Positions 1 to 9,525 of a stretch of DNA of 64,000 nt are shown piece by piece. The notes under the pieces were generated by a model, which worked only from the letters and a program-made list of their open reading frames with translations, was not told the DNA's origin and searched no databases. How positions within the stretch are numbered: position 1 is the first letter of the stretch; every line of letters starts with the position of its first letter. Source of the stretch: Pseudomonadota bacterium (lineage in GTDB: Bacteria; Pseudomonadota; Alphaproteobacteria; Rhodobacterales; Rhodobacteraceae); assembly GCA_038533575.1 (NCBI GenBank), contig JBCAYL010000001.1:2012226-2076225 (forward strand), read 5' to 3'. Made by a program: the position numbers and the translations under genes.

Positions 1-713
1 TTGAAGTAGTCCTCCATCGGGCGACCGGAGCCATTGAGCCAGCGCACCGTATCGGGGAAATCCGTTTCCAGATGCTTCTTCTTGATCCGCGGTCGGTGGA
101 TGCCGAGGACCCAGTATTCCGGGTCGAACGCGAAGAGCGTCTTCACGCCCCAGCCCTTGTTCCACATCGGCGGCGCGGCGTAGGTGTATTGCTCTGTCAC
201 GGGCGCGCGCGACCAGTCATGCACGCCGCCGGAGCCGAAGATGCGCCATGTGACGACAATCCCGTTGGCCCCGAGGGCCTTGGCCTCCGAGATCATGCCA
301 TCGAGAGATCCGTCGCCGTGCTTGATGCACAGAAATTCGTCCGCATCGAACACGAGGACCCAGTCGCTGCCGGTGACGACGGGCTCCTCTTGGGCGTATT
401 TGAGCGCGGAGGGCTGGGGCCGGCGCCCCTCGGGAATGTCGTTGCGGCGGTGATGCACGAGGCCCAGCTCTTCCAGACGGATGAGCATGTCATCGGTGCC
501 GTCCGAGCAATCATTGGTGAAGACAACAATGTCGGTGAACCCGACCGCGAGGTGGTGCGCCACCCATTCCAGCACGAAGGGCCCCTCGTCCTTCATCATC
601 GACACGGCCGTCACGCGGCCATGGGGAGACGCGTGCTGCTTCAGCGGAGACAGAACCGTCCCAAAAATCGCGGAATAGTCGCCCGTGCATGAGGCTTCGC
701 CGTCTTTTGACAT
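1..713 (-). CDS. Glycosyltransferase family 2-like protein (3' end cut by window)
   Basis: At least 237 codons from an ATG at 713; the C-terminus lies before base 1. The protein opens a GT-A fold: a nucleotide-sugar binding start (VTAVSMMKDEGPFVLEW, about residues 34-50) and the DxD-type metal/sugar-nucleotide motif DADEF at 123-127, as in the Glyco_tranf_2_4 group of GT2/GT92-like enzymes. No signal peptide is visible, so it probably acts in the cytoplasm on a surface or secreted glycan. It is divergent from the sulfatase at 931 and sits with other glycan genes. Acceptor and donor cannot be told from sequence. The family call is solid, the role is inferred from context. Confidence 0.8.
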   Translation of the reverse strand, partial: MSKDGEASCTGDYSAIFGTVLSPLKQHASPHGRVTAVSMMKDEGPFVLEWVAHHLAVGFTDIVVFTNDCSDGTDDMLIRLEELGLVHHRRNDIPEGRRPQPSALKYAQEEPVVTGSDWVLVFDADEFLCIKHGDGSLDGMISEAKALGANGIVVTWRIFGSGGVHDWSRAPVTEQYTYAAPPMWNKGWGVKTLFAFDPEYWVLGIHRPRIKKKHLETDFPDTVRWLNGSGRPMEDYF

Positions 714-930
714 AAGCTTCTGTTTTGCCTGCAAAAATTGTGCGCTTTGCCACGCCCTGCCCGCGAGAAACGTACCATGGCGGGCGCGCGATCGGCAAGG
801 ACCTCGCCCACAGGTCAGCCCCGGATGATTTATCCCTCGACCGCAGGGGGCTTGCCGTGACAAAACCGTGCCAACGCGAGGGTATCCAGCCAGAAAGAGC
901 GAAGGAGCGCGGCGTTGAGGAAGATGCAGG

Positions 931-2256
931 GTGGCTGATCAAAGGCGAAACGTGCTCCTCGTCAGTTTCGACGACTGCATCTCCTATTGGCCCTACAAGA
1001 CCGCTTTCAACGAGCCGCTCCAGACGCCAAATCTCGACCGGATCTGCGCGCAATCCTCCGTCTTCCACGCCGCCTATTGTCAAGCCCCGATCTGCGGCCC
1101 CTCCCGGGCCAGCTTCATGTCCGGGCGCACGCCCCATCAGCTGGGCATCCACGACAACGACGTCACGCTCTTCGACCGGCTCGCGCCTGCCGACATCTGG
1201 CCAAGCTCGTTCAAGGCCGCGGGCTATTTCTGTTCTTCCGGGGGAAAGGTCTATCACACAGGTAACGGCATGTTGCCCGGGCCGCTGCACCGGCAGCTTT
1301 ACTCGGACCGTCGAAAACGCTTCAGCGGCGACATGCGCATCCCCAAGGAGCTCGAGCTGAAGAGCTACGGCGGAAATCGCAAGGGGTGGGCCACGACCGA
1401 TCCAAAGGACGACGTGACCTTCTACGACCACGAAGCGGCGACCTCGGCGATCGAGTTTCTCGAAGGCTATGATGCGGACGCGCCATTTTATCGCGAGATC
1501 GGCTTCTTCAGCCCGCACGGGCCGCACGTGACCCCGGCACGCTTCAAGGAGATGTACGACGAAGACAATTTCCGACCGCCGCCGGACTGGGACGATGGCT
1601 TTGACGAGAACGCGTTCAGCAACGAGCACATGGAGCAGAACGAGTTTCTGAGGAAGGGCGACTGGTCCTGGTGGCGCAAGAGTGTCCGGAATTACTTCTC
1701 GGCGCTCAGCCACGGAGACTACCAGCTCGGACGGGTCTGGGATGCGTTGCGCGCGTCACGGCACGCCGACAATACGGTGGTCATCATTCTTTCCGACCAT
1801 GGCTTCCATCTCGGCAATCGCAATCTCTACCGGAAGACGACGCTCTGGGAGCAGGTGGCGCGGGTCCCGCTGATCGTGTTCGATCCCGCGCGCGGCGCAG
1901 CGCAGGACATCTCCGATCCGGTGGCCCTTCTCGATGTCGGCCCCACGGTGCTCGACCTCGCGGGGCTTCCTCCCGTCGAAGCGCCCACATCGGGGCGGTC
2001 ACTCGTCCCCCTGCTCGATGGCGCTCGGGACCCGGCGCGCGTCGTCCCCACCTTCCACCGCGCAAGCGCCTCCATCCGGCAGGGCGCGCACCGCCTCATC
2101 CTCTACGGAGACGGCACGACCCAGCTCTTCGATCTGGAAGAGGACTTCTGGCAGCTCCGCGACCTCGGCGCGGCGCACCCGGCGCACGCGCCCATGATGG
2201 CGGCCCTGAAAGCCTCCTGCGAGGCGCATGCCTTCCCATGGCCGGAGGCCGCATGA
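931..2256 (+). CDS. Sulfatase (alkaline-phosphatase superfamily)
   Basis: A 441-residue type I sulfatase that would hydrolyse a sulfate ester. Visible features are the N-terminal metal-binding FDD at 13-15, the formylglycine signature C-G-P-S-R with the modifiable Cys at 55, and the late metal site LSDHGFHLG. Maturation needs a formylglycine-generating enzyme, which is not in this window. No signal peptide is apparent from the chosen GTG at 931, so a cytoplasmic location is likely unless the start is wrong; an upstream in-frame extension looked non-coding. The choline-sulfatase / iduronate-sulfatase branch is the nearest resemblance. It lies 29 bases before a glycosyltransferase on the same strand and near a sulfotransferase, suggesting a sulfated-glycan substrate (inference). 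Confidence 0.85.
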   Translation: MADQRRNVLLVSFDDCISYWPYKTAFNEPLQTPNLDRICAQSSVFHAAYCQAPICGPSRASFMSGRTPHQLGIHDNDVTLFDRLAPADIWPSSFKAAGYFCSSGGKVYHTGNGMLPGPLHRQLYSDRRKRFSGDMRIPKELELKSYGGNRKGWATTDPKDDVTFYDHEAATSAIEFLEGYDADAPFYREIGFFSPHGPHVTPARFKEMYDEDNFRPPPDWDDGFDENAFSNEHMEQNEFLRKGDWSWWRKSVRNYFSALSHGDYQLGRVWDALRASRHADNTVVIILSDHGFHLGNRNLYRKTTLWEQVARVPLIVFDPARGAAQDISDPVALLDVGPTVLDLAGLPPVEAPTSGRSLVPLLDGARDPARVVPTFHRASASIRQGAHRLILYGDGTTQLFDLEEDFWQLRDLGAAHPAHAPMMAALKASCEAHAFPWPEAA

Positions 2257-2285
2257 GACGGCACGGGCGCAAAGGACACTGACGC

Positions 2286-3176
2286 GTGGACCCCTTCAAA
2301 GAGACGCTCGGCGTGATGACCATGGTCTACCAGGACTACTTCTTCCTGGAGCGCTGGTATCGGTACTACGGCGCGCAGGTCGGCCCGCAGAACCTCTTCA
2401 TCTACAGCCACGGCGGCGACCCGAAACACAAGGAGATCGCGCCAGAGGCCAACGTGATCAACGTCCCCCGCGACCCCGGCATGGTGAAGCTGGAGCGGCG
2501 GCGCTGGCGGATGCAGGGCTACGCCGCCTCCGGGCTTCTGGACTTCTACAATTGGATGATCGTGGGAGACGTGGACGAGATCGTCATCGTCGATCCGTCC
2601 CGGGCCGAGGGGCTCCGCGCCTATCTCGCTGAGACCTTTCCCGACAAAAGCACCGCGCCCCTCAACATCTCGCCCCTGGGGATCGAGATCATCCACCTCC
2701 CGGAAAAGGAGCCGCTCCCACTAGAGGACCAATCGACGATCCTCTCCCGGCGACAGCATTTCAAGGTGAGCCGGTCTTATTCGAAGCCCTGCCTCATCGG
2801 GCAGCCTGCGATCTTTGCACCGGGCGGGCACCGCAACAATGGCGGGCCAAGGCACCTGAGCGACGACCTCTTCCTGCTTCACCTGAGATTTGTCGATTTC
2901 AGCATGCTGGAAGCGCGGATCGAAAAGCGCCGGGCCATGCTCGACCGCGCGCAGGCCGAGAATGCGCAGTACGAGAAGGCCCATGTGTGGGACAGCACCA
3001 TGCGGGAATATCAAGGCTTCGCGGGGCTGGACGTCCGCGGCGAGGATGTGACGCTCGCCGCAGAGCGTGCGGCCCTCGGGAAGCAGTTCGAACGCTACGC
3101 CAACCAATACGTGCCGGGCCGAGCAACCTTCGACGCGCTCTACAAGCTTCCTGACCGCTTCAAAAATGTGTTCTAG
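2286..3176 (+). CDS. Glycosyltransferase family 2-like protein
   Basis: 296 residues from a GTG start. The fold resembles the partial gene at 1-713: an early beta strand with GVMTMVYQDYFFLERW, then a DxD-type motif DVDE at 95-98 after a hydrophobic strand (NWMIVG). It belongs to the Glyco_tranf_2_4 group, which transfers sugars to polysaccharide or lipid acceptors. No membrane segment is seen. It follows the sulfatase on the same strand and overlaps the convergent methyltransferase gene by four bases at its 3' end. Substrate unknown. Confidence 0.78.
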   Translation: MDPFKETLGVMTMVYQDYFFLERWYRYYGAQVGPQNLFIYSHGGDPKHKEIAPEANVINVPRDPGMVKLERRRWRMQGYAASGLLDFYNWMIVGDVDEIVIVDPSRAEGLRAYLAETFPDKSTAPLNISPLGIEIIHLPEKEPLPLEDQSTILSRRQHFKVSRSYSKPCLIGQPAIFAPGGHRNNGGPRHLSDDLFLLHLRFVDFSMLEARIEKRRAMLDRAQAENAQYEKAHVWDSTMREYQGFAGLDVRGEDVTLAAERAALGKQFERYANQYVPGRATFDALYKLPDRFKNVF

Positions 3177-3871
3177 GCTGCGGCCTTTCGCGTGCAGCCC
3201 CAGACGGTCCGCGAGGATCGCTCGGCATCAGGCTCAAAGCCAGCCGCGCGGAGCAAGCGCTTGCAGCGCTTCATCCCGTCAATCCCGTAGCGGTCCGGGT
3301 GAAACTCCATGACGACGGTCTCGATCCCCTCGAGCGTTGCGCCTTCGAGAAACTCGAGCTCACCGCCCTCGATATCCATCATCAGGAAGGTCGGCTGGAA
3401 GCTCTCCTTGATATGCGCCCAGCCCATCGTCGGGACGTCGACAGCCGGGCGCGGCTTGTCGGGCCGGTCAAAGAGCGACGAGCCGAGGTAGCAATTGTAG
3501 ATGTGAAAGCGGACATGCTCGGGCTGATCATCCCCGGTGAGCACGACGTTGTTACTCACCCGCGCGCGGTCGCCGAGGCCATTGAGATCATAGAGCCTTT
3601 CGACATGCGGCACGAGGTTCGGGTTCGCCTCGAAGGACCAAAGCTCCACCCCCGATGTCTTGAAGGCGAGGTAACCGCCCACAAAGCCGAGGCCGGCGCC
3701 CATCTCGAGGATGCGGTCTTCGGGTTTGAGCAGGGCCATCCCGATCTCGAGCTCCTTGCGCTCGTACTTCCCATCTTGGAAGCGCGACGCACCGGTGCGT
3801 TGGGCAAATGGGGAATCCGGGACCTTGAAGCCCTCGAGCTCCGCGATGATTTCGTGCTGGTCTGGCATCAT
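3173..3871 (-). CDS. FkbM-family methyltransferase
   Basis: 232 residues. A class I SAM-dependent methyltransferase: motif I ILEMGAGLGF at 54-63, an acidic strand ELWSFEANP (motif II), and the FkbM-type DIEGGELEFLEGA segment in the second half. Family members O-methylate sugars in polyketides, glycolipids and exopolysaccharides. The start is a double ATG at 3871/3868 that overlaps the TGA of the upstream sulfotransferase, so the two are probably translated together. With glycosyltransferases around it, a glycan-methylating role is the best inference. Confidence 0.82.
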   Translation of the reverse strand: MMPDQHEIIAELEGFKVPDSPFAQRTGASRFQDGKYERKELEIGMALLKPEDRILEMGAGLGFVGGYLAFKTSGVELWSFEANPNLVPHVERLYDLNGLGDRARVSNNVVLTGDDQPEHVRFHIYNCYLGSSLFDRPDKPRPAVDVPTMGWAHIKESFQPTFLMMDIEGGELEFLEGATLEGIETVVMEFHPDRYGIDGMKRCKRLLRAAGFEPDAERSSRTVWGCTRKAAA

Positions 3872-4896
3872 GCCGTCTCGTCCTCGTCTCTGACCTCGGT
3901 CTGATCATCTGCCGGACCCACGGCAGCCTCTGCAGCCTCGGGACGAAGCCGCTCCGCCATGTCGTGCACAGCCGCCTTGGCAGCCTGCAACACCGCCTCC
4001 CGCTCGGCCGGATCCTTGATCGGCCTGCTCTCGGCTTCGTAGTCGACGTCGTCGTTGAAGAGCGCCTCGAGGTCGTGGCCACAAAAGGCGCCGAGCGCCC
4101 TGTTCTCTTCGCGGTAGCCTTCCTGCAGCGCGCGCCGCTCTTGCGCGGTCAGGATGTCCTTGGATTTGAAGAGATCGGGCCGCGCGGCTTGTATCGCGGA
4201 GATCACCTTGCGCCGGTGCTGCGGCGTGGCGAAATCCTGTTCGGAGAGCGCAATCGCGAGTTCGCGGCACGGCGTGACGTTCACCGGGTCACTCAGCCCT
4301 TCCGCGCGCGGCAGCCCGCTGAGGCCAAGGAACTCCCAGAAATCTGTGATCACATCACCATCGAGGAGCGTGCCGCGATCATAGGGTCGGCAGGTGATGC
4401 GGACACCCGGGATCCGGCGCTGCACCTCGCGGATGTAGGTCATGTAGTTGCCGCCCCGCCGCCGCGTGGCGATGAACGCCTCGAGGCTGCCCCGGTAATG
4501 CCCGCTCTTGAGCTTCTGCTTGGCCATGGCCTCGAGGAGGAGGTCCTGGCGACGAACGTAAACGATGATCTCCGCGGACCCCGCCCAGTCGCCCAGCGCG
4601 GTGAAGAGCATCTGCGTCGGACGTATGCCGTAGCCGATCTCGGTGGAAATCAGGATGCTGGGCTCTTGGGCTCCACCGATCTCACGGCGCAATCTGCGCG
4701 TCACGCGATCCGCGGTGCTTCCCCCCTTTGAGAGCTGCATGACGAGACGGTTGTGGTTGATCGCAGCCCGGCAGGTCTTCACATAGCGCAGCCCCGCGCC
4801 CGCCAGTGCGTCTTCCTCGGCGACAAGCACATTCTGAAGCGATGTGGTGCCCGTCTTCGGGGTGCCGAGGTGAAGGATCAGTCGCTTCTCCGACAT
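3868..4896 (-). CDS. Sulfotransferase family protein
   Basis: 342 residues. The N-terminus carries the PAPS 5'-phosphosulfate loop LHLGTPKTGTTSLQ (residues 9-20), which defines the sulfotransferase P-loop. A later YVRRQDLLLEAM segment fits the 3'-phosphate site. The C-terminal 60 residues are charged and alanine-rich with no clear domain. It would transfer sulfate from PAPS to a hydroxyl of a sugar or lipid. Its gene follows the GT61 fusion gene by six bases and overlaps the FkbM gene, forming a three-gene operon. The sulfatase 1.6 kb away could remove the same group (inference). Confidence 0.82.
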   Translation of the reverse strand: MSEKRLILHLGTPKTGTTSLQNVLVAEEDALAGAGLRYVKTCRAAINHNRLVMQLSKGGSTADRVTRRLRREIGGAQEPSILISTEIGYGIRPTQMLFTALGDWAGSAEIIVYVRRQDLLLEAMAKQKLKSGHYRGSLEAFIATRRRGGNYMTYIREVQRRIPGVRITCRPYDRGTLLDGDVITDFWEFLGLSGLPRAEGLSDPVNVTPCRELAIALSEQDFATPQHRRKVISAIQAARPDLFKSKDILTAQERRALQEGYREENRALGAFCGHDLEALFNDDVDYEAESRPIKDPAEREAVLQAAKAAVHDMAERLRPEAAEAAVGPADDQTEVRDEDETA

Positions 4897-4902
4897 CTCG
4901 CC

Positions 4903-6915
4903 CTACCCTGCCCGCTCGTTGAGCGCGGGGAGCGCGCCGTCCCGCTGTTGGATGGCGGCCTCGCGGTAGGCCGCGAGTTCTTTCTCTGTCGGGAGGTCGG
5001 GCGCGAAGCTAGCTGGAATGTATCCCTGCGCCGAAAGGGCGGCGAAGGTCGCGGCAAAGTCGAGCTCGCCCACGGCACGGAAATCGACGCGGCCCTTGGG
5101 ATTGAACGACCAGTCCTTTTCCAGCGTGTCGATGACATCCACGTCCACACCGCAGAAGGCCCGGAATTGCGTCTTGTAGTCGCCGACATTGGCCGATGAA
5201 CGACGCTTTATCAGCGCGACCCGGCCCCCCTCGGCCATGATGAATGGCACGAGATGGAAGGCAGATCCGTCGAGGCCCACGATGCGCCGCGCGGCCCTGT
5301 ACTTGGCGAGCTGGACGTCGATGGGATGCTCTTGGGGATGGAAGATCTCATAGCCGAGCCGCGCGAGATTGTGCTCGAGGACCTCCTCTCCAATGACCTG
5401 CCCCATCTGGCCCCAAAGCCGGGATCTCGAGATGTAGAGATCATCCCCGCCATCGGACTCCACGGACGCTGCGAGCCTCCCGCGGACGAAGGCGCGAAAG
5501 GCGGGCGAGCCATCGAACCTGCCGCCCCAGCCAAAGCCCAGCTCCGGCACGTAAAGATGCTCGATCCGCGCGACCTGATCATGGGCAACCACCGGAACGG
5601 TCACGCCGAGGACGCGGTAGAGATCGCTGTATTTCTCGAGCTTCTGGCGCTCTGCGGATCCGTGCGCCACGTAGATCAGGCTCTTGGGTTGCAGGGGCAC
5701 GTGGTCGAGCGCCCAAAGCCGGCTGAGCGCCTCCACCAGGAAATGCCCGAAATGGCCCCGGTAGTAGCCCCCGAAGAGATGGGTGCCCTCAAGCTCGATG
5801 ATCTCCGCGGTCTTTGCCACCACGGGCGCCTTGGACTTGAGGCGCGCATCCATCCAGCATTGCGACGCCCGGCACCAGCTCTGGTCCGCATGGAGGACGC
5901 CGAAGGCGGTGGGCGCGCTCTTCTGCAGCGCGGGCACGACGAACGCGCCCGACAGAGAGGCGATCTGTCCGGCATAGGGCGCGACTGGCGCAGGACGCCC
6001 GACGGTGATGACATGGTCTTCGCGCGCGGCGATGATTGCGGTCTGACGCTTCACCACGCGGTCCAGATAGCGGTTCATGCGCCCGTCGCGCGCCCGCTGC
6101 GTCTTTGCCGCGTTGATCGCGAGCGCATTGTGCCCGCGTGCCTCCGCCTCTCGAAAAAGCTCGCGAAGCCAGCGCGTCTGGTGGCGGCGTTCCCGCACAG
6201 CCGCATAGAACCCCGCGCGATCGAAGCGCTGCTCCGCGACCTGGGCGAAGAGCTCTGACAGGACGCCCACGTGTTTCAGCACCCGGATCGCCTGGTGGCC
6301 GAAGTGACCGACATGGAGGAACGAGACATGGGGCGCCGCGAGGCGAGCCGCATGGGCCTTGTCTTCCGGCACAAATGGGTCGAACGCGATGGTGACGTCG
6401 GCGATATCCGGAATGCCCTCCGCAGCGTCCCGGTAATCGCCGGCCCAGTCGAATTTCTTCTGCGGGCGGGCATAGCGGCCCTCGAAAGGCACGAGATCGG
6501 GGGCCAGAGAGCTTTGCGGGCTGAAGGCGAGGACCCCTGATCCCGGCACCAGCCTGGCATAGGTCAGCGCGGCATAGCCTCCCATGGAGGCCCCGATGAA
6601 GAGCACCCGCGAGAAGCCCTCGAAAAGACCCGCCTCGCGCAGCTCCTCGATCAGGCGGGGCGTGTCAGGGTTACGATACCAATCCCTGCGCTTGGTGATC
6701 AGACCGAGGATGGAATAGCCCTGCTTGGCGACGTTTCCGTAAAACCACGGCTGCGGGATCTCATGCTCGCCCAGCGTCGCCAGGTTGAAAAAGGTCACGA
6801 TGAGAATGTCCGAGCGCCGCTCGAACCAAGCATCGACGCGCCCGGCCGGCAGGAAGAAGGCATCCTTGCCGGGAATGTCGCGAACGGACCCAATTTCTGG
6901 AGGACGGGTGACCAT
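4903..6915 (-). CDS. Two-domain protein: alpha/beta-hydrolase-like domain plus GT61 (DUF563) glycosyltransferase
   Basis: 670 residues, far longer than a normal GT61 enzyme (about 350-450). Residues 1-260 look like an alpha/beta hydrolase with the nucleophile elbow G-A-S-M-G at 108-112 and strand LILVTFFNL-like segments before it. Residues about 300-620 match GT61/DUF563: GGYYRGHFGHFLVEALSRLW and the C-terminal YISRSRLWGQ ... HPQEHPIDVQLA ... LDGSAFH block. The join (about 265-300) is charged. It heads the operon continuing into the sulfotransferase and methyltransferase. The N-terminal domain may deacylate or esterify the glycan that the GT61 part builds (inference). A sequence error fusing two genes is unlikely because one frame covers all of it. 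Confidence 0.75.
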   Translation of the reverse strand: MVTRPPEIGSVRDIPGKDAFFLPAGRVDAWFERRSDILIVTFFNLATLGEHEIPQPWFYGNVAKQGYSILGLITKRRDWYRNPDTPRLIEELREAGLFEGFSRVLFIGASMGGYAALTYARLVPGSGVLAFSPQSSLAPDLVPFEGRYARPQKKFDWAGDYRDAAEGIPDIADVTIAFDPFVPEDKAHAARLAAPHVSFLHVGHFGHQAIRVLKHVGVLSELFAQVAEQRFDRAGFYAAVRERRHQTRWLRELFREAEARGHNALAINAAKTQRARDGRMNRYLDRVVKRQTAIIAAREDHVITVGRPAPVAPYAGQIASLSGAFVVPALQKSAPTAFGVLHADQSWCRASQCWMDARLKSKAPVVAKTAEIIELEGTHLFGGYYRGHFGHFLVEALSRLWALDHVPLQPKSLIYVAHGSAERQKLEKYSDLYRVLGVTVPVVAHDQVARIEHLYVPELGFGWGGRFDGSPAFRAFVRGRLAASVESDGGDDLYISRSRLWGQMGQVIGEEVLEHNLARLGYEIFHPQEHPIDVQLAKYRAARRIVGLDGSAFHLVPFIMAEGGRVALIKRRSSANVGDYKTQFRAFCGVDVDVIDTLEKDWSFNPKGRVDFRAVGELDFAATFAALSAQGYIPASFAPDLPTEKELAAYREAAIQQRDGALPALNERAG

Positions 6916-7089
6916 CGGCCTCTCTGGCGCACTTAGAGTGGTACTGCTGTGTCGGGCGCACTCTGCGCCGCGTTGATTTTTATTTCGTCAAACGCTGAGC
7001 GATTTGCCGCGCTGAGGCAAGGGCTCGCGCCGCCGGGTGGCGAAATAGTAGCGAAGTGATCGATTGCTGCATCGAAGCGGGTCTGGAGC

Positions 7090-9525
7090 TCAGGCGCGGA
7101 CGCGCCGCATCTCCGGGTCGAAAGGCCCTGCCGGGATGACCTTCGCGGGCACAAGATCACCGAGGAGATCGAGCGCGAGCTCCGCCCCTTGGCGCGCCAG
7201 CTCTGGCTCGACAAAGGCATAGGCGAGGTTGAGCCCGGTCCGGTGCCCCCACGCCCCGGAGGTGACCGTCCCCGCGACGGTGCCACCATCCATGATGGAC
7301 GCACCCGCGTGGGCCGCACGATCCTGCGCGTCCAGCGCGAGCGTGACGAGGCGTTTGCGGGGTCCGAGATTGTGCCGCTTGTCGAGCGCCGCACGCCCGA
7401 CGAAGGCGGGCTTTTGCATCTGCACGAAACGGACGAGGCCGGTTTCGAACGGGTCGAACTCCGTAAGGATGTCCGCCTTCCAATGCAGGTACCCTTTTTC
7501 CATGCGCATGGACTCGATGGCGCGAGACCCAAAGAGCGACAGGCCGTGCGCCTGACCAGCGGCACGCAGGGTCAGATAGGCGGCATGGAGCTGCGCGCTC
7601 GGCACGTGGATCTCGTAGGCCAACTCGCCAGAATAGCTCACGGACAGAACGGTCGCCGGCGCGGTCCCGACGAAACACTCGCGCGCCGAAAGCCAGGGAA
7701 AGGCCGCCGCGGACCAATCTCCGCGTGCCGCGGCAGAGAGCACGTCGCGCGCCTTCGGCCCTGCCAGGAGCAGGATCGTGTGGGATTCAACGAGCGAACG
7801 AAGCGTGACGTCCTCACCGGCCGCGATATGGGCCCGGAGCCAGTCCATGTCGTGGAATTCCGAGGCTGCCGCCGCCCCGTACCATGTTCGCGCCGGGCCA
7901 CGGTCGCTCGCAGGCAGGTTGGCGATCGTCGCCTCTGCCTTCAGCATGCCGTGGTCATTGAGGAGGTATCCCAGGCCCACCTGCCCGTCCCGCCGCGGGA
8001 GGCGTCCACAGATCATCCGGTCCAGGAAGGTGAGCCGGTCCGCGCCGGTGATCTCGATCCGGTTGAACCCGCAGACCTCCGCGAGGCCAACACCCTGGTG
8101 CAGCGATGCGACCTCCCGGGCCACGATGTCCTCGACATCGGTGAAGCGGAAGCTTTTCGGCTCAACGTAATCGGGCGCGGGCTTGATGTAGTCCACCCGC
8201 TCCCAGCCGTTGACGACCGTGAATTCTGCGCCCTCGGCCGCGAGGATCGGTGTCAGCGGTGTCGTCCGGGCCGGGCGTCCGGCCGGGCGATGCTCGTGAG
8301 GGAAATGAAAGCGGAACTCGTTCTGGTAATCCTCGACGGCCTTCAGCGACGTCAGTTCCACATTTGCATGGGCTCCGAAGCGGCGCGGGTCGAGGCCCCA
8401 CGTGTCATAGCAGGCCTCGCCGTGCACGATCTGCTGCGCGAGAAGCCAGCCATGCCCACCGCCTTCCCCGAGCCCGGCCCGAAGACCGATGATGCAGAAG
8501 GCGTTGCGCTTACCGGGGATGGGACCGACGAGGGGGGCACCGTCGATCGTGTAGGTGATCGGCCCGTTGACGATCGTGTGGATGCCCACATCCATCAACG
8601 CCGGCATGCGCGCAAAGGCCCCTTCGAGGACGTCCGTCACCCTGTCGAGATCATCGGGGCAGAGCGCGTTGGTGAAATGCGGATCGATGCCGTCCATGCC
8701 CCACGGTTTACAATCCTGCTCGTAGAAGCCGACGAGCAGCCCGGTCTTCTCCTGCCGGCAGTAATAGTCGCTGATCGGGCAGCGCAGGAGGGGCATTCTA
8801 TGCCCTGCTTCGCGGATCGCGGGGATTTCCTCCGTCACGAAATACTGGTGCTCCATGGAAGCCACGGGATGGTGGACCCCCATCATCGCGCCCACCTCGT
8901 TCACCCTATAGCCGCAGGCATTGACCACGATCTCGGCATGGACGGTGCCCTTCGGCGTCTCGACGAACCAGGACTGATCCTCTTGCTGCGTGAGCCCCGT
9001 GACCGGCGTATGCCGATGGACCTCGGCGCCGTCCTTCCGCGCCCGCCGCGCCAGCGCCTGGCAAAGCTGGGCAGGGTCGATGTCGCCATCACTTGGATCC
9101 CAGAGGCCGCCGAGGAGATTTTCCGTGGAGATGAGCGGGTGACGACGGGCGCATTCCTCCGCGTCGATCACCTCGAAGTCGACCCCCATGCCCCGGGCCA
9201 TGGAGGCGAAATGCCGATACCCGTCCATCTGCTCTGGCGTGTTGGCGAGCCGGATGCCGCCATCGCCGTGGTGATAATTTATGGGGTAGTCCGGATCTGC
9301 CGCCAGCTCGCAGTAGAGCGCGATGGAATGGCTTTTCAGGCCCACCATCGTTTGCGTCATTCCGAAATTCGTGACCTGCGCCGCGGAATGCCACGTGGTG
9401 CCGGACGTCAGCTCGTCACGCTCGAGGAGCATGACATCGCTCCAGCCTTCTTGCGTGAGATGGTAGAGCGTAGAACAGCCCGCGATGCCGCCGCCGATGA
9501 CCACGACCCTGGCGCTTGATTTCAT
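7090..9525 (-). CDS. FAD-dependent oxidoreductase with GcvT C-terminal domain (dimethylglycine/sarcosine dehydrogenase type)
   Basis: About 811 residues from ATG 9525, chosen over the TTG-type start 27 bases upstream because GGGAG sits seven bases before it and the FAD motif then falls at the usual distance. N-terminal Rossmann motif VVVIGGGIAGCSTLYHL, then SGTTWHSAA, where the His (residue 46) matches the covalent-FAD histidine of dimethylglycine dehydrogenase. A central DAO domain is followed by an aminomethyltransferase (GcvT/FAO) domain from about 430 that would pass the one-carbon unit to tetrahydrofolate. It probably oxidatively N-demethylates a methylated amine. It is divergent from an MttB-family gene, which fits glycine-betaine or trimethylamine breakdown. 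Exact substrate unknown. Confidence 0.85.
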   Translation of the reverse strand: MKSSARVVVIGGGIAGCSTLYHLTQEGWSDVMLLERDELTSGTTWHSAAQVTNFGMTQTMVGLKSHSIALYCELAADPDYPINYHHGDGGIRLANTPEQMDGYRHFASMARGMGVDFEVIDAEECARRHPLISTENLLGGLWDPSDGDIDPAQLCQALARRARKDGAEVHRHTPVTGLTQQEDQSWFVETPKGTVHAEIVVNACGYRVNEVGAMMGVHHPVASMEHQYFVTEEIPAIREAGHRMPLLRCPISDYYCRQEKTGLLVGFYEQDCKPWGMDGIDPHFTNALCPDDLDRVTDVLEGAFARMPALMDVGIHTIVNGPITYTIDGAPLVGPIPGKRNAFCIIGLRAGLGEGGGHGWLLAQQIVHGEACYDTWGLDPRRFGAHANVELTSLKAVEDYQNEFRFHFPHEHRPAGRPARTTPLTPILAAEGAEFTVVNGWERVDYIKPAPDYVEPKSFRFTDVEDIVAREVASLHQGVGLAEVCGFNRIEITGADRLTFLDRMICGRLPRRDGQVGLGYLLNDHGMLKAEATIANLPASDRGPARTWYGAAAASEFHDMDWLRAHIAAGEDVTLRSLVESHTILLLAGPKARDVLSAAARGDWSAAAFPWLSARECFVGTAPATVLSVSYSGELAYEIHVPSAQLHAAYLTLRAAGQAHGLSLFGSRAIESMRMEKGYLHWKADILTEFDPFETGLVRFVQMQKPAFVGRAALDKRHNLGPRKRLVTLALDAQDRAAHAGASIMDGGTVAGTVTSGAWGHRTGLNLAYAFVEPELARQGAELALDLLGDLVPAKVIPAGPFDPEMRRVRA

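Noticed and set aside
511-1713. 400-codon minus-strand open frame across the first glycosyltransferase gene and the sulfatase
   Set aside because: It is antisense to the sulfatase, which has a full set of motifs, and its translation is Arg/Val-rich without domain signs. High GC keeps such frames open.
7189-9519. 776-codon plus-strand open frame opposite the FAD oxidase
   Set aside because: Pure shadow of the oxidase gene; no motif, composition unlike protein.
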